The notes under the pieces were generated by a model. That model had not been told where the DNA came from, ran no database searches, and saw nothing but the letters and a program-made list of their open reading frames with translations. From contig NC_053141.1 of assembly GCF_016808335.1 (NCBI RefSeq), forward strand, positions 23,480,640 to 23,544,639: DNA of 64,000 nucleotides, written 5' to 3'. Position 1 is the stretch's first letter. Each line of letters starts with the position of its first letter. The translations under genes and the position numbers were made by a program. This DNA is from Panicum virgatum (lineage: Eukaryota; Streptophyta; Magnoliopsida; Poales; Poaceae). Of the stretch, positions 36,401 through 48,426 are shown piece by piece.

Positions 36401-39400
36401 TTGCGAGAAGAGGTGGTAGGACTGGGCACGGGGTCATGCAAACGCTGTGCATTATTAACCAAATTCATCTGAAGGCCACCTGATGACTCTCTCCATTCCC
36501 TTAACAGAAGAACATTAGAGGTGAGAAAGAGAGTAGAAAAAGAAAAGGAGCAAAGAGGATACAGCACAGTTAAGATGTATACTCATCTATCAGACAATAC
36601 CTTATTTTTCGGATGATATCATCACTATTAACTCTGTTTAGCAACTCCCTGTGTTTTTTGTCAGATACGCGTAGCTCCTTCCTAAGCTCAGTAATGAGAC
36701 TTTCCTTTTCCTGAGACAATATATTTAAACTTTTACAAGGTCAATCTATGAAATGCAGGCCAACCTGAGGAAATTAATAATGCGAAGATTGGCAGAGACA
36801 TGTATACCCATGTTATAGCTTCAGACTGAGCCTTGAATGCTCGGAGAACGGAACAATATGCTTCTTGCTCAAGGTGATATATTTGTGTTTCCATATCTGT
36901 CTGAGATTGTTGAACTCTAGTATATGGTCCAGCACCAATAGTATCTCTTCCATTACCAGTGGTACGCCCACTGCCTTTCATACCTCTGTTCTGATATGAT
37001 GGTGGGAGATCATCATCAGTTCCTGTAACCAACGCCAAATTTCTGAGCATAGCATTTCTCAAATCTTGTTACCTAACTGGTTCAAACCAGCAGGAAAATA
37101 TTCTCAACATATGAAACTTTTTGTTCATAACGGTGACCATTTGAAGCAATAATTCTATAGCAATGTTCTCTTGTTAATTCACAAAACCTCAGCCTTTCAT
37201 GGTCTGATCTCCTGGCAGAGTGACAAGTACACTTCTCAGCTTCAAAAAACATAAGGAGGCTTAAGACCATTGTTGTGTTACTCTCTACATACAAGTAGTG
37301 ATTTGCATTGGACTTTTTTCTTCTCCTTTTGGCAAGCATGCAGATGGTCATAACTGACTAATTCCTTCATAGTTCTACCCCAACACTACGTAGTGAGGAA
37401 AGTAGCGGCTAATGTGCAGGTCAGTTAAAAGTTGTATTTCGCTGATAACAATTATATCACTGCCACTGCCAGTGGGCACAATAACATACGCAAAGGTGCA
37501 AAAAAATCAGAAGAACATGCCCAAATTCCCTGCTTTATTTGAGTCACCAGTACTAACACTTCCATCTATAGTATTGCATTTCCTACTTTCTTGGATTGGT
37601 AGGGGCAGTGGGCACAATACCATAGACACAGATTTCCAAGTGCCTTGGTTCAGTAGCACTATAAATGCTCCAAAGGCTCGCAAAGGAAGATGATACAGCA
37701 ATGACTGATATATTTTTGGTACAGCACTATAAATGCTCCAAAGGCTGACAAAGGAAGATGATACAGCAATGAATGATATATGACAAAGGAAGATGATACA
37801 GCACTATAAATGCTCCAAAGGCTCCAAAGGCTAAAGAAAGATGAGGGCAGTTGTTTCAAGTTACTACAATGTGCACTTTTTGATAACTACCAAGTGCGAC
37901 CCTGTCCAACTAACAGTGGTAGGAAAGTGAGAAATGTTTTTGGTAGATGAAAGCTCTCATCCCATAACAACGGGTGAAACTATTCAGTCCATGGAAAACA
38001 ATAGGAACAGCAGTTGCAAAGCAAGAAGTAGCAAACACAAGATGAGTTTAATAAGGTCTTAATTATTCAAGCTATTGATCCATTAACTGTTTCTCTTACC
38101 TCAAAAGATTATGTATGTTATTCCATAATCCATACATCATATGTCGGCAATGGAACAATCCTTTGTGATGTGGTTTTAAACTGGGCGAGTTTAGCACCGC
38201 CCAAGGTCCAAGAATTTTTGGAACTGGTAGTCCCTTAGCTCCAGAAATTCTTGGAACTAGAGCTGGGAGCACATTGAAGGTATCTTGAACAACAACTTTG
38301 TTATTATTTCAGATAAAATGCATATGTTTAAACTACTTGATTTCATCCTACAAACTCCAGATCCTGCATAGATCTCAGAGCTTGACGTGTGCAAATCAGG
38401 CCCTAAGTCACATGCTTTTTCTCTATGCATGCGAAGTTTTACAAGCAGACCAGCCATTTGCATAAAAAAATCAAATTTGGATGTTGGAAATACATAAAAT
38501 TGTTAAATTCACAGCTCAATATTTGAAATATTCTCGATTTAAGGTAATTCAAAGCAATGCTATCGCCCAATAAAAGCCGAAAAAAAATAATATGTAATCA
38601 TGTTAACACACCATGACAGTGTCTTGCAAAAAGAAAAGCACCTGAGGTTAAGCTCTATTAACTCGGCGCTATAACAACATCACCTTGTTTGCAGCAGGGC
38701 TTATGTGGGCGCTTGGCATGTTGTGTCACCTAATAATTACTTCCATCAGGGAACTGGATGGGTCTGAACTAGGGATGCCATTCTAGCCTGATAACCCAAT
38801 ACCTGTACCTAATAGAGGTGTGAATATTTCGACTTTTCTGCCTACAGGCATATTCTTTGAATGGTTCCCCAATGGATAAACGGACACGAACATGGGTATG
38901 TTGCAGTTTGTTACACTTTTAAGACAAAATGGTGAGGAGTGCAGGAGCAAGAAGTTAAATCCTAGGAATCGAGCTACTATATACAGTAGATCACCACATC
39001 TTAGCCACTTGCTAACAAATCATTGTATGGCATATCTATTTTCCTCAAGCAGAACTCAGCTAAATATCAAAATACAATGCACCTTACCACATATCCACCA
39101 CAAGAAACTATGATGGCAGATAATGTTTTACAGCAAAAATTCCAGAAACAAAAAAACAGCACATGGCAAGGAAATCTTAAGTTATTCTAAAGCTAGGCCA
39201 ACATTTGAGCAAAGGGCGCATTCTAAGGACTAGGTACTATTGAGAGGGGCAGTGTTACAGAATGTTATATTTCTCTTCTTATATATATTTTACTATTTAC
39301 TTATTTGGGTGTACACAATAATAATTTGAGATAGAAGTTAGAACTGTCTATTCCATATGCCTGATCAGGTTGCCTGCAAGTAAATTATACTTCCATGTCC

Positions 39401-40147
39401 ATACTAACATGAGGGAAAACTTTCAAGTTTCAAAGATATTATCAGAACCATAACCTATATAACAACCAATGACTATGCAACCTTCCCTGCTAGGCTGCTA
39501 CCATTTTGTTTTGCAGGGCCAATTTTCCGCACATTGACCGACAAACTTTTAAAGTAACTTCACAGAGCATTGTATAATATGCAACAAACTTCTCAAAAAG
39601 TAAATAAACATAATTTTTCATCTCAGTGTGGCATCAAAAAGTTTCCAGCCAACAACAGAGATGGCTTTCATTTATCTTCTACTTTAGGTTCAGTGCTTAA
39701 GATATTTAAAAGAAAGCACCAAATACAATCCTTTACTGACAGACTTTGCATCCTGACAGAAGGAATACCTCTAACACTTGGACAGAACCCAAAACCCAAT
39801 AATATGCAAACAGTTCGTGTCTTTTTACACGAACAACCTGCATAATTTCACAACCCAAAGTCGCGGTGGGAGTTAACTGCCACGATCGATTACACGACTA
39901 ATCTCACCCAATTACGCCACAAAATAACATAAATCCCAAAAAAGAAAATGGTGTTCGAGCCTACACCCAAAAAAAAAATCTGCACGAAACGACATCGTCG
40001 TCCACAAATAACAAAAATTTCCCAGCAATTCTTCCAAGGAGTTAACACATTATAATCCCAAAAATTGGCAATGAAGCATAAACCCTAACCCTAAGGGCAG
40101 AATCCACCACACTTACCGCTGCTGTCCACAGCCCCGTCGAAGTTCAT
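27408..40147 (-). CDS. EML: EMSY-LIKE (EML) copy 2, C-terminus damaged
   Basis: Exons in coding order: 40147-40117, 37022-36808, 36710-36601, 36499-36250, 36156-35947, 35866-35798, 28874-28632, 28551-28483, 28417-28354 and 27523-27408. It is closely similar to copy 1, with the same exon phases, one-codon losses in exons 2 and 5, and the same ENT and Agenet/Tudor domains; exon 6 encodes the identical 23 residues. Two lesions affect the end. The donor after exon 9 reads ATATGT instead of GTAAGT. Exon 10 has TGA (27465-27467) where copy 1 has CGA, 19 residues before the normal stop. Reading through the lost donor would end within about 15 codons. The exon 5 acceptor is AAG instead of CAG. Intron 6 holds a 5-kb Copia element and a Mutator-type MITE. 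The ENT and Tudor parts could still be expressed. It runs convergent to copy 1. Confidence 0.75.
29187..30662 (+). pseudogene. Gag-like region of the short-LTR Copia element
   Basis: One frame starts after the primer-binding site ([10 protein letters not shown] at 29175 onward), is interrupted by TAG at 29706-29708, and continues to a TGA at 30660-30662. It encodes alanine/proline-rich sequence with a heptad-like stretch ([18 protein letters not shown]) and a glycine/arginine-rich basic tail ([14 protein letters not shown]). There is no CCHC zinc knuckle and no recognisable capsid domain, so an internal deletion or an unusual Gag is likely. Confidence 0.5.
30663..33816 (+). pseudogene. Pol region of the short-LTR Copia element, broken
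   Basis: The first codons after the TGA read [11 protein letters not shown], the aspartic protease motif; the TGA stands where Copia elements usually have TGG (W). [13 protein letters not shown] and CHACQFGRH mark the integrase zinc region, and DLWTSS, CDNE and KAERM the catalytic part. A frameshift occurs near 31330 and a TAG at 32189. RT follows with YVDD (near 33056), with a frameshift near 32830 and a TAG at 33217. RNase H has YTDADWAG and SSAEAKY, but the segment carrying the DN.SA and TKH motifs is deleted. It cannot make active enzymes. Confidence 0.8.
32040..32290. repeat. Coding minisatellites in the Copia integrase-RT linker
   Basis: Units built on GCGCCACGCGCGGCCCC, spaced about 30-36 bp, encode repeated [12 protein letters not shown] segments (32047-32170). 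Next, a unit of about 69 bp, beginning TGTACCGGCGTCGTTCGGC, occurs twice (32202-32270, then 32259 on). Confidence 0.65.
33845..33971. repeat. Tandem duplication and G-run before the 3' LTR
   Basis: A unit of about 62 bp (CTTGTCCAGTCTTGAAC...GTAGTTCAGACTGCGGGGGGTGTT) is present twice. Both copies end in a G-run, and the second run continues to the 3' LTR. The first unit therefore carries an extra polypurine-tract-like sequence. Confidence 0.7.
34532..35200. mobile_element. Mutator-type non-autonomous element in EML copy 2 intron 6
   Basis: This is a 669-bp element with 12-bp terminal inverted repeats ATGGTTTTTAAG. It is flanked by a perfect 10-bp duplication GCTGTGGACC (34522-34531 and 35201-35210). 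The 9-11 bp duplication points to the Mutator superfamily. Just inside the ends lie AAGGCG/CCTAGGCG-type sequences. A C/T-rich central block (34780-35000) has internal repeats on GCTCCTCTCC and resembles a captured 5' UTR. EML copy 1 lacks the element. Confidence 0.75.
37350..38265. mobile_element. ~0.9-kb insertion specific to EML copy 2 intron 1
   Basis: Copy 1 reads continuously from AATGTGCTC to TATGACC (near 5485-5505). In copy 2 the same two sequences are separated by about 0.9 kb (minus strand, 38265 down to 37350). The insertion has no clear inverted ends. Near one end a unit (CCAGAAATTCTTGGAACT / CCAAGAATTTTTGGAACT) is repeated (38212-38260). Its class is unknown. Confidence 0.5.
37658..37840. 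repeat. Three tandem units of ~65 bp
   Basis: Each unit contains CACTATAAATGCTCCAAAGGCT followed by AAAGGAAGATGATACAGCA. Units start near 37664, 37725 and 37801, with the middle spacer partly repeated. They lie within the copy-2-specific insertion. Confidence 0.75.
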
Positions 40148-40547
40148 GCCGTGTCTCAGCTCCGTAGACCACAAATCCCCTCCAAATCACACCTCGCCGA
40201 CGGCGCCACAACCAGCACCACGAACGTGACGTGACGCGACGCGACCCCGCCAAACCGCCTCCCAAAAACACCGATCCGCCGCCACCCGGGAAAGAAGGAC
40301 CCTTCCTGGCTCCTCACCTGGACGGAGCCGCGGGTTCCGAAGGCGAAATCCAGGCAAGACGCTGCGGATCCCGGCGAGATCTAGGCGGATAGCGAAGAGG
40401 GGAGCCTACGAAGGGACGCTGCGGGAACACGACAGAGGGCGCGGGCGGGGCGTGTGGGAGGCGAGGTGACGAAAGGTGATGCGAAAATTATTGGAGGGGG
40501 CGAAAAGAGTATTTCGTTTGTGGCTTAGGAAGTTTAATAGGCGACTG

Positions 40548-42092
40548 CTCCTGCGCATGCCTAGTTTAGTTTAGGGAGGGGCGGACCTATAATTTAAGGG
40601 CTCGGTCAGGATTTCTTATATAATTTTGTGCTAAAATATTTAAGGATTAAGTTGTACTGTGAGGTCATCGTCAGAGTCATGGCCCAATGGGACTTTGAAT
40701 GTTATTAACTCTACACTTCAGAGATCAGCAGATCGTTTTGCAAGACAACGTTGAATAGTGCTTGCAAATTAGAAAAATCTTAGGTTAGTTATGCAAAAAG
40801 TCTAAATTGGATTGGATCTCAAGACTCTATATAGGGTTTTGTAAACTATCAAGACTCGTACTTTAGAATTTTGTTTTAGACTTTTGCAAGGCCTCCACCA
40901 ATGTCGCGAGGTGACATGCAAACCCCACCCCGTGAGAGAAAGGCTTATAACCCAGCCCGTTGCGGGCTGGGAACAGGCCACGGCATGCATCGGTGGCAGC
41001 GGTGGCATGCAGCGGTGGCAGTGGACCCGTTACCAATTAATGCTATCTGTGGGTGCAGCAGTCCGCATGCAGAGAGAGCAGCTGCGACACAGTTCTCTTC
41101 GCCGGTTTGAAGCCGGCTGGGAACGGAGCGCCGGCTGTCTTCTTTTTTCTTCTCTCTCTCCGCCAGCGAGGACTTTTCGGCTGACATGGATTCCTCCCAG
41201 CCGGTGAATAGTCCTCGTAATACTTGCTCTGAAGGCCGTGGCCTCCTCTCATGCCCTAAGGCTGCCCCATGACAAGTGATGTTGGGCATGAGCGGGGAAG
41301 ATGCAACGTGTGTGACAAGGACTTAAGGGGGAGGGGCAGGTGGGAGCCACAGAGCGCGTGCGAGACTACGACAGGCGAGGCCTGACAGGTTGTGCCCGAT
41401 CGTTTTATGGCAATGGAGGTGGAAGCGTCGGTGGTGGCAGAGCGCAGGCACCGTAGTGCTGGGGCGGCAGCAAGGTGGACATGCTCGGTCGGAGCACACG
41501 CGACGAAAGCGTCGCCGGCGGGTGCCGCATGTATGAGCCGGAGCTTTTCTCACCGCAGCTTTTCTCGTGAGGACAGAGTAGGTGTGGTAACGAATCATGG
41601 CTACAGTGATCTCTTCACAATCTAATTTTGATGGCTGGGTTTTGGACAAGCCGAGCCAGCCCGGTGGAGTGGTGGGCCGAGCTGTTCCCGGATGAAACAG
41701 GATAGCCGGATAGGCGCCCAGGCAGCCTCACTCGGTCGGGCGGGTGAAATTGATCCGGCTATAGAATAATTTATTTTAAGACCGGTCTATTCAGAATCTC
41801 GAGTGTTGAATAGGTATTACGCCCACGGCGGAGCGCCGCCCACAGTTCGGCGGGTGAAAAATACTCTGCAAGTGTTGAGGGTAGTAAAAAGTGGTGTAAT
41901 GATTGTTTTTAATGCAGAGTTGGTCAAGGAGACATTGGTTTTGTGGCCGGAATGCAATTTATTGCACATTTGACTGACAAATATGTCAATAAATCAGTTC
42001 AGTACCACTAAAAAAGGCGCCATGTCAGGAGCGTGTAGGTGTTGTCCCATCAGCAACTCTAGAAATATGAGACCCATGCAAATGGAGTATAA
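40548..42092. other. No recognised gene
   Basis: This is intergenic DNA upstream of EML copy 2. Homology between the two EML loci stops at about 40545, just upstream of the TATA-like TATTAAA. Moderately GC-rich ORFs around 40880-41650 occur in several frames and show no motif. Confidence 0.5.
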
Positions 42093-42424
42093 GGGGCCGT
42101 TTAGTTCCCAAAATTTTTTGTCTCCCCTTTGAACACATACATGAAACATTAAATATAGTTAAACAACAAAACTAATTGCACAGTTTGAATGTACACGATG
42201 AGACGAATCTTTTGAGCCTAATTAGTGCGTGATTAGCCATAAAGTGCTACAGTAACCCACATGTGCTAATGATGCGGTCAAATGCCTCAAAAGATTCGTC
42301 TCGCGGTTTCCAAGCGAGTTCTGAAATTAGTTTTTTAATTAGTGCCCGAAAAGTCTTCCCGGCATCTTAGTCAAACAATCGATGTGATCTTTAAACCAAA
42401 AATTTTCACTAACTAAACACCCTC
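42093..42424. mobile_element. Tourist-like MITE, 332 bp
   Basis: Ends are GGGGCCGTTTAGTT and, inverted, GAGGGTGTTTAGTTAG. TAA duplications lie at 42090-42092 and 42425-42427. The interior has the widespread grass MITE sequence GAGACGAATCTTTTGAGCCTAATTAG and its partner AAAAGATTCGTCTCGCG, which form an inner hairpin. Confidence 0.8.
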
Positions 42425-43265
42425 TAAGTTGGATTGTGGTGTAGTAAAAAGTAAGAGTTTCAACGTAGTCAGCGAGGTGTCCATGGAGATAGTACTGCCA
42501 TGCAGAGCCTGGTAGTAATAAAGGCTGTGTGTTAGTTCCCATGAAGAAAACACTGTCTCCTTGACCACAAATTTGGTGCAATTTGTGGTGACCAGGGGTC
42601 TCGAGCGGTGCGTTCGCCGGACTTGTTGCTATCACAGATACGTGTCGTGCTTCACATCTGACAAGTTGTAGTTTTAACATTAGTTTGGGCGGAAGTAAAA
42701 AGCGAATGAATTGTGTCGTGCCGGGTAGTAAAAACTAGAATTCTGACTACATTGCGCATCTATTATGGTGCTCTTTCCAATTTGCTAATGGCACGAGATA
42801 ATATTGAGTGATAGACATGCATGATTGGATTTACTTTACATGCATGAGACCTTGTTTTGGTGCGTAAACACGGATTGGATTGGTATTTGTATGTAGCTCC
42901 CGTGAGGGCTTGTGTCTGTGAAGGTGCAGTTGAAGTAAAATATTATCATTCCGGTAGTAAATAGAATTAAAACTGGCCATAATAAGCTTGATGCGTTGTC
43001 GTGTTCTAAAAACTTACATGATGTTGGGCAAATAAGAAGTCTGGTATTTTTTTAGATTAGCATAAACGCACGTGCTGCACGCATGTGATTTAAAAATTTT
43101 AATTATATTTTAATTCAAAAATGCTTTTCATCTCCTGTTAAAAATATGTTGACAGATAGTTCTAAAATATATGTTCCAAAGGACCCATATTGTCTATGCA
43201 TTATGATATTCACAATAAACTATTTATAATTTTGGGAAACATAGGTAATACAGTTTAATTTTACT

Positions 43266-44481
43266 AATACCCATTGGCTCGATTTAATTGAGTAGACGTA
43301 CCAGCGGAGAAGCTGACGAGGAGGATGTTGTTCGGCTTGTGTCATTATATCGGTGTTCAACAGGCGGATGTCTGGTTAGCTGAAAAGGCGAGGCTTGACT
43401 ACGGATACCCATCGGCTCGATCTAATAAGCTGATGAGAAGGATGTTGTTTGCAGGGGCGGGCTCAGGATTTTGACTTTGGGTATTCAAAATTTTGCCCTA
43501 AATGAGTGCCATGGTTCGGTGTGATGGAGCAGTAACATGGCAGAAGCCATAGCCTAACAATCTGCACAAAAGAAAGGCTTGCAGACAATTGTAGTGTATC
43601 ATTTTCTATTTATAATTGTTTCAGAAAAAGGCGTATGAAAAATACAGTGCTATCTTACTATAGTTATCTTCGTGGTCGTGGACGCAATTCCGCCTCCGAG
43701 CCAAGACACAGCCACCGCCCACCGCGTGGCCATCAGGCCGTGGCCACGCTCGCTCGGCGTTCTGCGGCTGCGCTCGCCGTCCGCCCACCGGGCCGAGCCG
43801 CCGCCGCTGGCCGTGGCCGCTCCCGTGCATGCCGTTGCGCACGCCTGTGAATTCGAGCCATGCCGCCCTCAGCGCGCTACCCTCCGAGGCTCCAACCTCC
43901 GCTTGATCACCTCCGAGGTCCGAGCGGAGACGTAGCCCATGTGGCCGCCGCATGGTCGTGCGAGCTGCGCCGCGCTCGTCGCCGCCCGCCCCCTGAGCCG
44001 AGCAGCACCACATGCCACATCCGTCGTCGCCCGTCGCCGCCTCGCCGGCTCTCCGCGCCGCGCCATGGCCGCTGCAGCACGGCCATTCCTAGCTTGCGTA
44101 CTCGCTGCCTGCTGCTGCGCGCGTCAGGAGAGGGAGGCCAGGCAAGTCAGCCGGGTCTGGAGCCTGGACTAGGCCAATCGGTGGAGAGTGAGCCGTGGGA
44201 GGGGTGAGGGGTGGGGGGACAAATTGTTGGGCCGCTGGATTGGGCTGTTTGGCCCATTTCGAGAGAAAGAGGTGGATTAGAGTATAATTTTTCTATTTTT
44301 TATATACACCACACAATATATAATATATATACTTGATTTTGTGTCAAAAATAATGGGTATTCAACTGAATACCCTTAAATTCAATTGGGCCCGCCCCTGG
44401 TTGTTTGGCTTGTGTCGTTATCGGTGTTCACTGTTCAACAACCGGCAGATGTTCGGTTAGCTGATAAAGTGAGGCTCGACG
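43266..44481. repeat. Tandem duplication, second unit split by a hAT element
   Basis: A unit of about 137 bp (ACCCATTGGCTCGATTTAAT...GGTTAGCTGAAAAGGCGAGGCTTGAC) at 43269-43400 is followed by a second, diverged unit. The second unit starts at 43407 (ACCCATCGGCTCGATCTAAT), breaks at 43451, and resumes at 44408 (GCTTGTGTCGTTATCGGTG) to about 44481. Confidence 0.75.
43452..44399. mobile_element. Non-autonomous hAT element, 948 bp
   Basis: Ends are CAGGGGCGGGCTCA and, inverted, CAGGGGCGGGCCCA. Perfect 8-bp duplications GTTGTTTG lie at 43444-43451 and 44400-44407. Both ends carry the subterminal GGGTATTCA motif. The GC-rich interior (43680-44200) has several overlapping ORFs without recognisable motifs and no transposase. 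It may be a captured host fragment. Confidence 0.85.
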
Positions 44482-45619
44482 GCATCCATAGGTATTGTTG
44501 CTAGTTTCTTTGGCTCTGCGCAGGATTGTTTCTGAGTTGTCAATAACGATATAGTTTTACGGGGGATGCGCGGCTTCGTGCATACTCTCCGGTAGCCGGC
44601 TGGCCGCCACTGGCAGATTTTTCTCCTGTCTACTCTTTCTTCTCCACACACCAAGCATCATCGTTGTCTCTCTGTTTTTTCTTTTTTCTTCCAAACGCCA
44701 TCAAGTAGAAGCTTCAATTCCTCCGTTGGCAAGGAAGCAGCTAATCAAGCAAATCAACACCCTGCGGCTTCTCCTCTATTCGACTATTCCTCACAGCACT
44801 AACATCTGACTCTGAGGCCGCACGAGCGGAGGACAATGACGTGATGTGATGTGAGGCCACGGCGCATGTGCCAACGACGAAGGCAAGCTGCGGCTGCGGG
44901 TAGCGGCGGAGTAGCACAACAGTGCGAGCTGAGCTCAGGGGCTTGCGGCGGTGGGGCAACGAAGGCGAGCTGCGGGCAGCAGCGCGACCTGACCCTAGGG
45001 GCGTGCGGCGGTGAAGCGCAGCAGGGCACACAACATGGGCTTGGCGAGCAGGGCGGCTCGTAGCCTCGTAGGTGGAAGGGCTAGCGGAGAAAACAAATAA
45101 CGGGTACAGCAGGCGGGTAAGGGAAAGCCGCGGTGAATAAATAAATAAATTTTGGGCAGAAATATCCTCTAACTCGTAGTTTTTATGGGTCTCTACCTCC
45201 TCCCACCTCCTTCGGCCCTGACACGCAGGTCCAACGTGAGGGGTACGGTGGGCCCGATTTGGGTGAAAAGAGTTTTCAATTGTTTTCGATTATAGTATAA
45301 ATAGATAGACTAGCAAAGTGTACGCGCCAGGCACATATTGTAAAAACTATTCAATAAATGTTTTATATTTATTATAGAACACATGCAAAGCTACTGAACG
45401 TGATAATATGTTATAGTATAATATGTTCTACTAAATGTTTTATATTGTATACATAAATTGATTAAGAGGCTTAAACTTCACCTCTAGCAGCGGTGCAAAT
45501 CCACATTGTTCTCTCAAAGATTATTCTTGTCCTGGACTCTCTGGCATACAATGGTGTGGATTAGTGTGGGTGATGAGTAAACACATCGGAAAGCTTGTGT
45601 GTTTACCTAGGGTAGTGCC
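44482..45619. other. No recognised gene
   Basis: A GC-rich stretch (44840-45080) contains two diverged copies of a GCGAGCTG..GGGGC(T/G)TGCGGCGGTG unit. The rest is AT-rich intergenic DNA up to the LTR B start. Confidence 0.5.
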
Positions 45620-46391
45620 TGTGACACCTCAGGCGTCAGTACACTTAAATACAGATCACTGTACCCCATTTACACTTAAAAGAAAATGTGGGAAATTAAT
45701 TCAAAGATGAGAGGTCAAATAAAAGTCAAAGTATATAAAAGAAATTAAAGGAGAAAGAAAAAGGAGTGAAAAGCTACTCAAATTTCAATTCAAAAATGTG
45801 CACAAAATTTTTGTTGGCTCATGAGAGGTACTTCAATTGACATGTGCTCAATTAAACTTCAGCCAAAAATCAATCAAAAACAGAATAAAACCAAAACCCT
45901 TTTGTGCAAGTTTGAAAATTTACAAATAGTTCAAAATGTGAGTTTCAAATGAAAATTTGCATAACAAAAAAGTTGTAGATCTTGAAAAGTTATGCAAAAT
46001 TGGTATTCAACACTTTTTCATTTGAGCCCTCTAAGTAGGAGATATTTTTAGTTTACCGAGAGGTCCCTGGATTTTCAGAAATCACAAAAAGGCCCTCACC
46101 TCCATCTCTCTCCTCCCGGTGCTCTGTTTCGCCCGCCGCCCGCCGTACGCCGCCGGTGGACCTCGTCCACGGCGCGTCCGCGGCCAAATGGACCCGGGGA
46201 ACCCCTCCAGCGCCACCTGGCCTGCCCCTTGGCACCTCCCCACGCTAACACGCGTCCCAGACGCCCTCCCGAGCTGCCACGCCGCCCCGCCATGTGCAGC
46301 GCCGCCTGCTCGCTCCGCCCGCTCGCCGTCGAGTCGCCCCGGACCAAACCAGCCTCCCCCAGACGCCACTCCCCTCGCCCAGGTGCTCTCT

Positions 46392-46399
46392 GGCCTATA
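46392..46399 (+). promoter_or_regulatory. TATA box of LTR B
   Basis: CTATAAGTA occurs in a GC-rich setting, preceded by CTCGCCCAGG, which is also found at the matching place in LTR A (19592). The transcript would start about 30 bp downstream. The GC-rich leader that follows ends near a TAG|GTGTTC donor (46839). Confidence 0.5.
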
Positions 46400-47504
46400 A
46401 GTACCCCCAGAGCCCCGCCGTTGCGCGGCTTCCCCTCCTTCTTCCTCCTCCCGCCGTCCGCCATGGCCGGCGAGATCTAGCTCGCGCGGACCGGCCACCA
46501 CAGCCCTGCATTGCTCCATCCAACCACCCCAGAAGCTTCTCCACCTTCCAGTTGAGCTCCACGCGCGCGGAATCGAATCCAAACCCTTTCCCGACGTCGT
46601 TCCCCTTCTGCGCCGCCGCCGGCGAGCTCGGGCTCACCGCGGACCGGCCAGTCCAGAGGGAGAGCGTGCACGAGAGCTACCCCAGGAGCATCCTCACGCT
46701 CTCGCGGTGCTCGTGCGCGCCACGTTCCCCTACCCCGAGCCTTCCTTAGCCTACCACGCCGGCGAACCGAACATCTCCTCTGCCATTAGCACCGGCGAGC
46801 TCGCCTCCGACCTTCTTCCACCCGAACGGCTACAAGGGTAGGTGTTCCTCGATCTTCTCTCTCCCACGCGCCTCCCCGTTGCAGCCCCGGTAAGCCCTGC
46901 CTAGCAGAACACCACCGGCAAGATGCAACGGCGGAGAAGGCTGGCGAAGGACCTGGTTGTAATTTTTTTTCGCTCAAGGGTGTGTCTGCAAGAATTCCAG
47001 TGTATGGCAGTGAACTTCTAAAATGTAAAACAAATCACAGAAAAATCGTAAAAATGTAAACTCAACTGATCTGGAATCCTTGTAACAAGATCTACAAGTT
47101 TTGTAACAGTCAAATCTGTAGAAACTCTACCAAATTTAATCTAGGAAAAAGAATAAGAAAATCAACCTATGCATGTTCAGGAAGTTCTACTCAACAAATG
47201 ACCTTGATTTTTGAATATGTTATCACTAATGAGATATTAAGCTTACAGTAAAAAGATGGCACCCAACCAAAATATTTAACATGTTGGAACAATCAAGATT
47301 CTCTAATATGTTGTTGACTTTCCTGAATTAATTCTGGAAAACATATACATGAACTTGCTCTGGAATTTCTACTTCATGCATGTGCAACTGAAACCTTGTT
47401 AATCTATAAATTTCAGATTTATTAGAGTTTATTTACTATATACCATGATTTATGCTTGTTTAATCAACTTAATTCATCATATATATTTCTTATGCTCAGA
47501 AAAG

Positions 47505-47523
47505 TATATATATATATATATAT
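47505..47523. repeat. (TA)n microsatellite
   Basis: About nine TA units lie within the AT-rich leader intron of LTR B. Confidence 0.9.
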
Positions 47524-48426
47524 TTCTGAAGTCTCATTTTAGTTCTGTGTTCCTGCCTAAAAATTTTGAGGTGCAGTTACTGATTTTTGCTTTAGTTAAT
47601 AATCATGCTTAGTATCTCATGGCTAGATTTACCATTTTTGTTCTGAGTAAACTAGACTGTATCTGATCTTGATTTTTGGAGTATGTGCTAGCTATAATAA
47701 AAATTTCACATGCAATACCGATCGAATGCAGTACCGATCGAATGAACTTTGGAAAAATTATGCTAACTCATGTTAAGTTAAATGCATAACTAATTTATCT
47801 TGTGGATATAAAGCTTGATAATTTTTCTGGAGAATGTTTAGCTAATGATTAGGCTCTGGTAAAAATTTGAGAACCATATCCCAAGTATAACTCTCTGTAG
47901 AATTAATCTTATTTAAAAGCTTGTTAAATTTGTTCTTTTTGTCACCTCTGTTGTATATGTGAATAAAATCTGGATAAATTACAGTTCTGAGTAGATGCTT
48001 GGTAGATGCTCCCGTAAAATTTGTAGCACCAGAAACCATGTTAAACGTTCTGTGCAAAAAGGTGAAGCAACTAGAGTAATCTACTTACATGAATAGTTAT
48101 GGTAATTGCTTTATGGTTAGATGCTGAAATTTATACCATAGATGCTAAAGTTGGATCTGTGTTACTTTAATTTCTCATCACTAGCTCATGAGTAGTTTTG
48201 TTGTTATGAAATAGTGAAAGCATGCTATGTTTAATGATAAAAATGAAAACCAAAACCCACACTCAATTATGAAGAAACATAGTTGTGTTTACTACTCTAT
48301 AAATGACTGCCCATGAAAGGAAATATTGAATTTTATCACTGAATTAGCTTTTGTTGAACTACAACTTTATCGTGAAGGAAAGAAATCATTATTCATGAAT
48401 AACTCATAATCTTGCATTGCATATAG

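Noticed and set aside
46082..46749. Long ORFs on both strands around the LTR B promoter
   Set aside because: GC-rich leader sequence of the LTR. The frames are not shared with LTR A and have no motif. An exon 1 for the LTR gene may be here, but I could not fix its frame.
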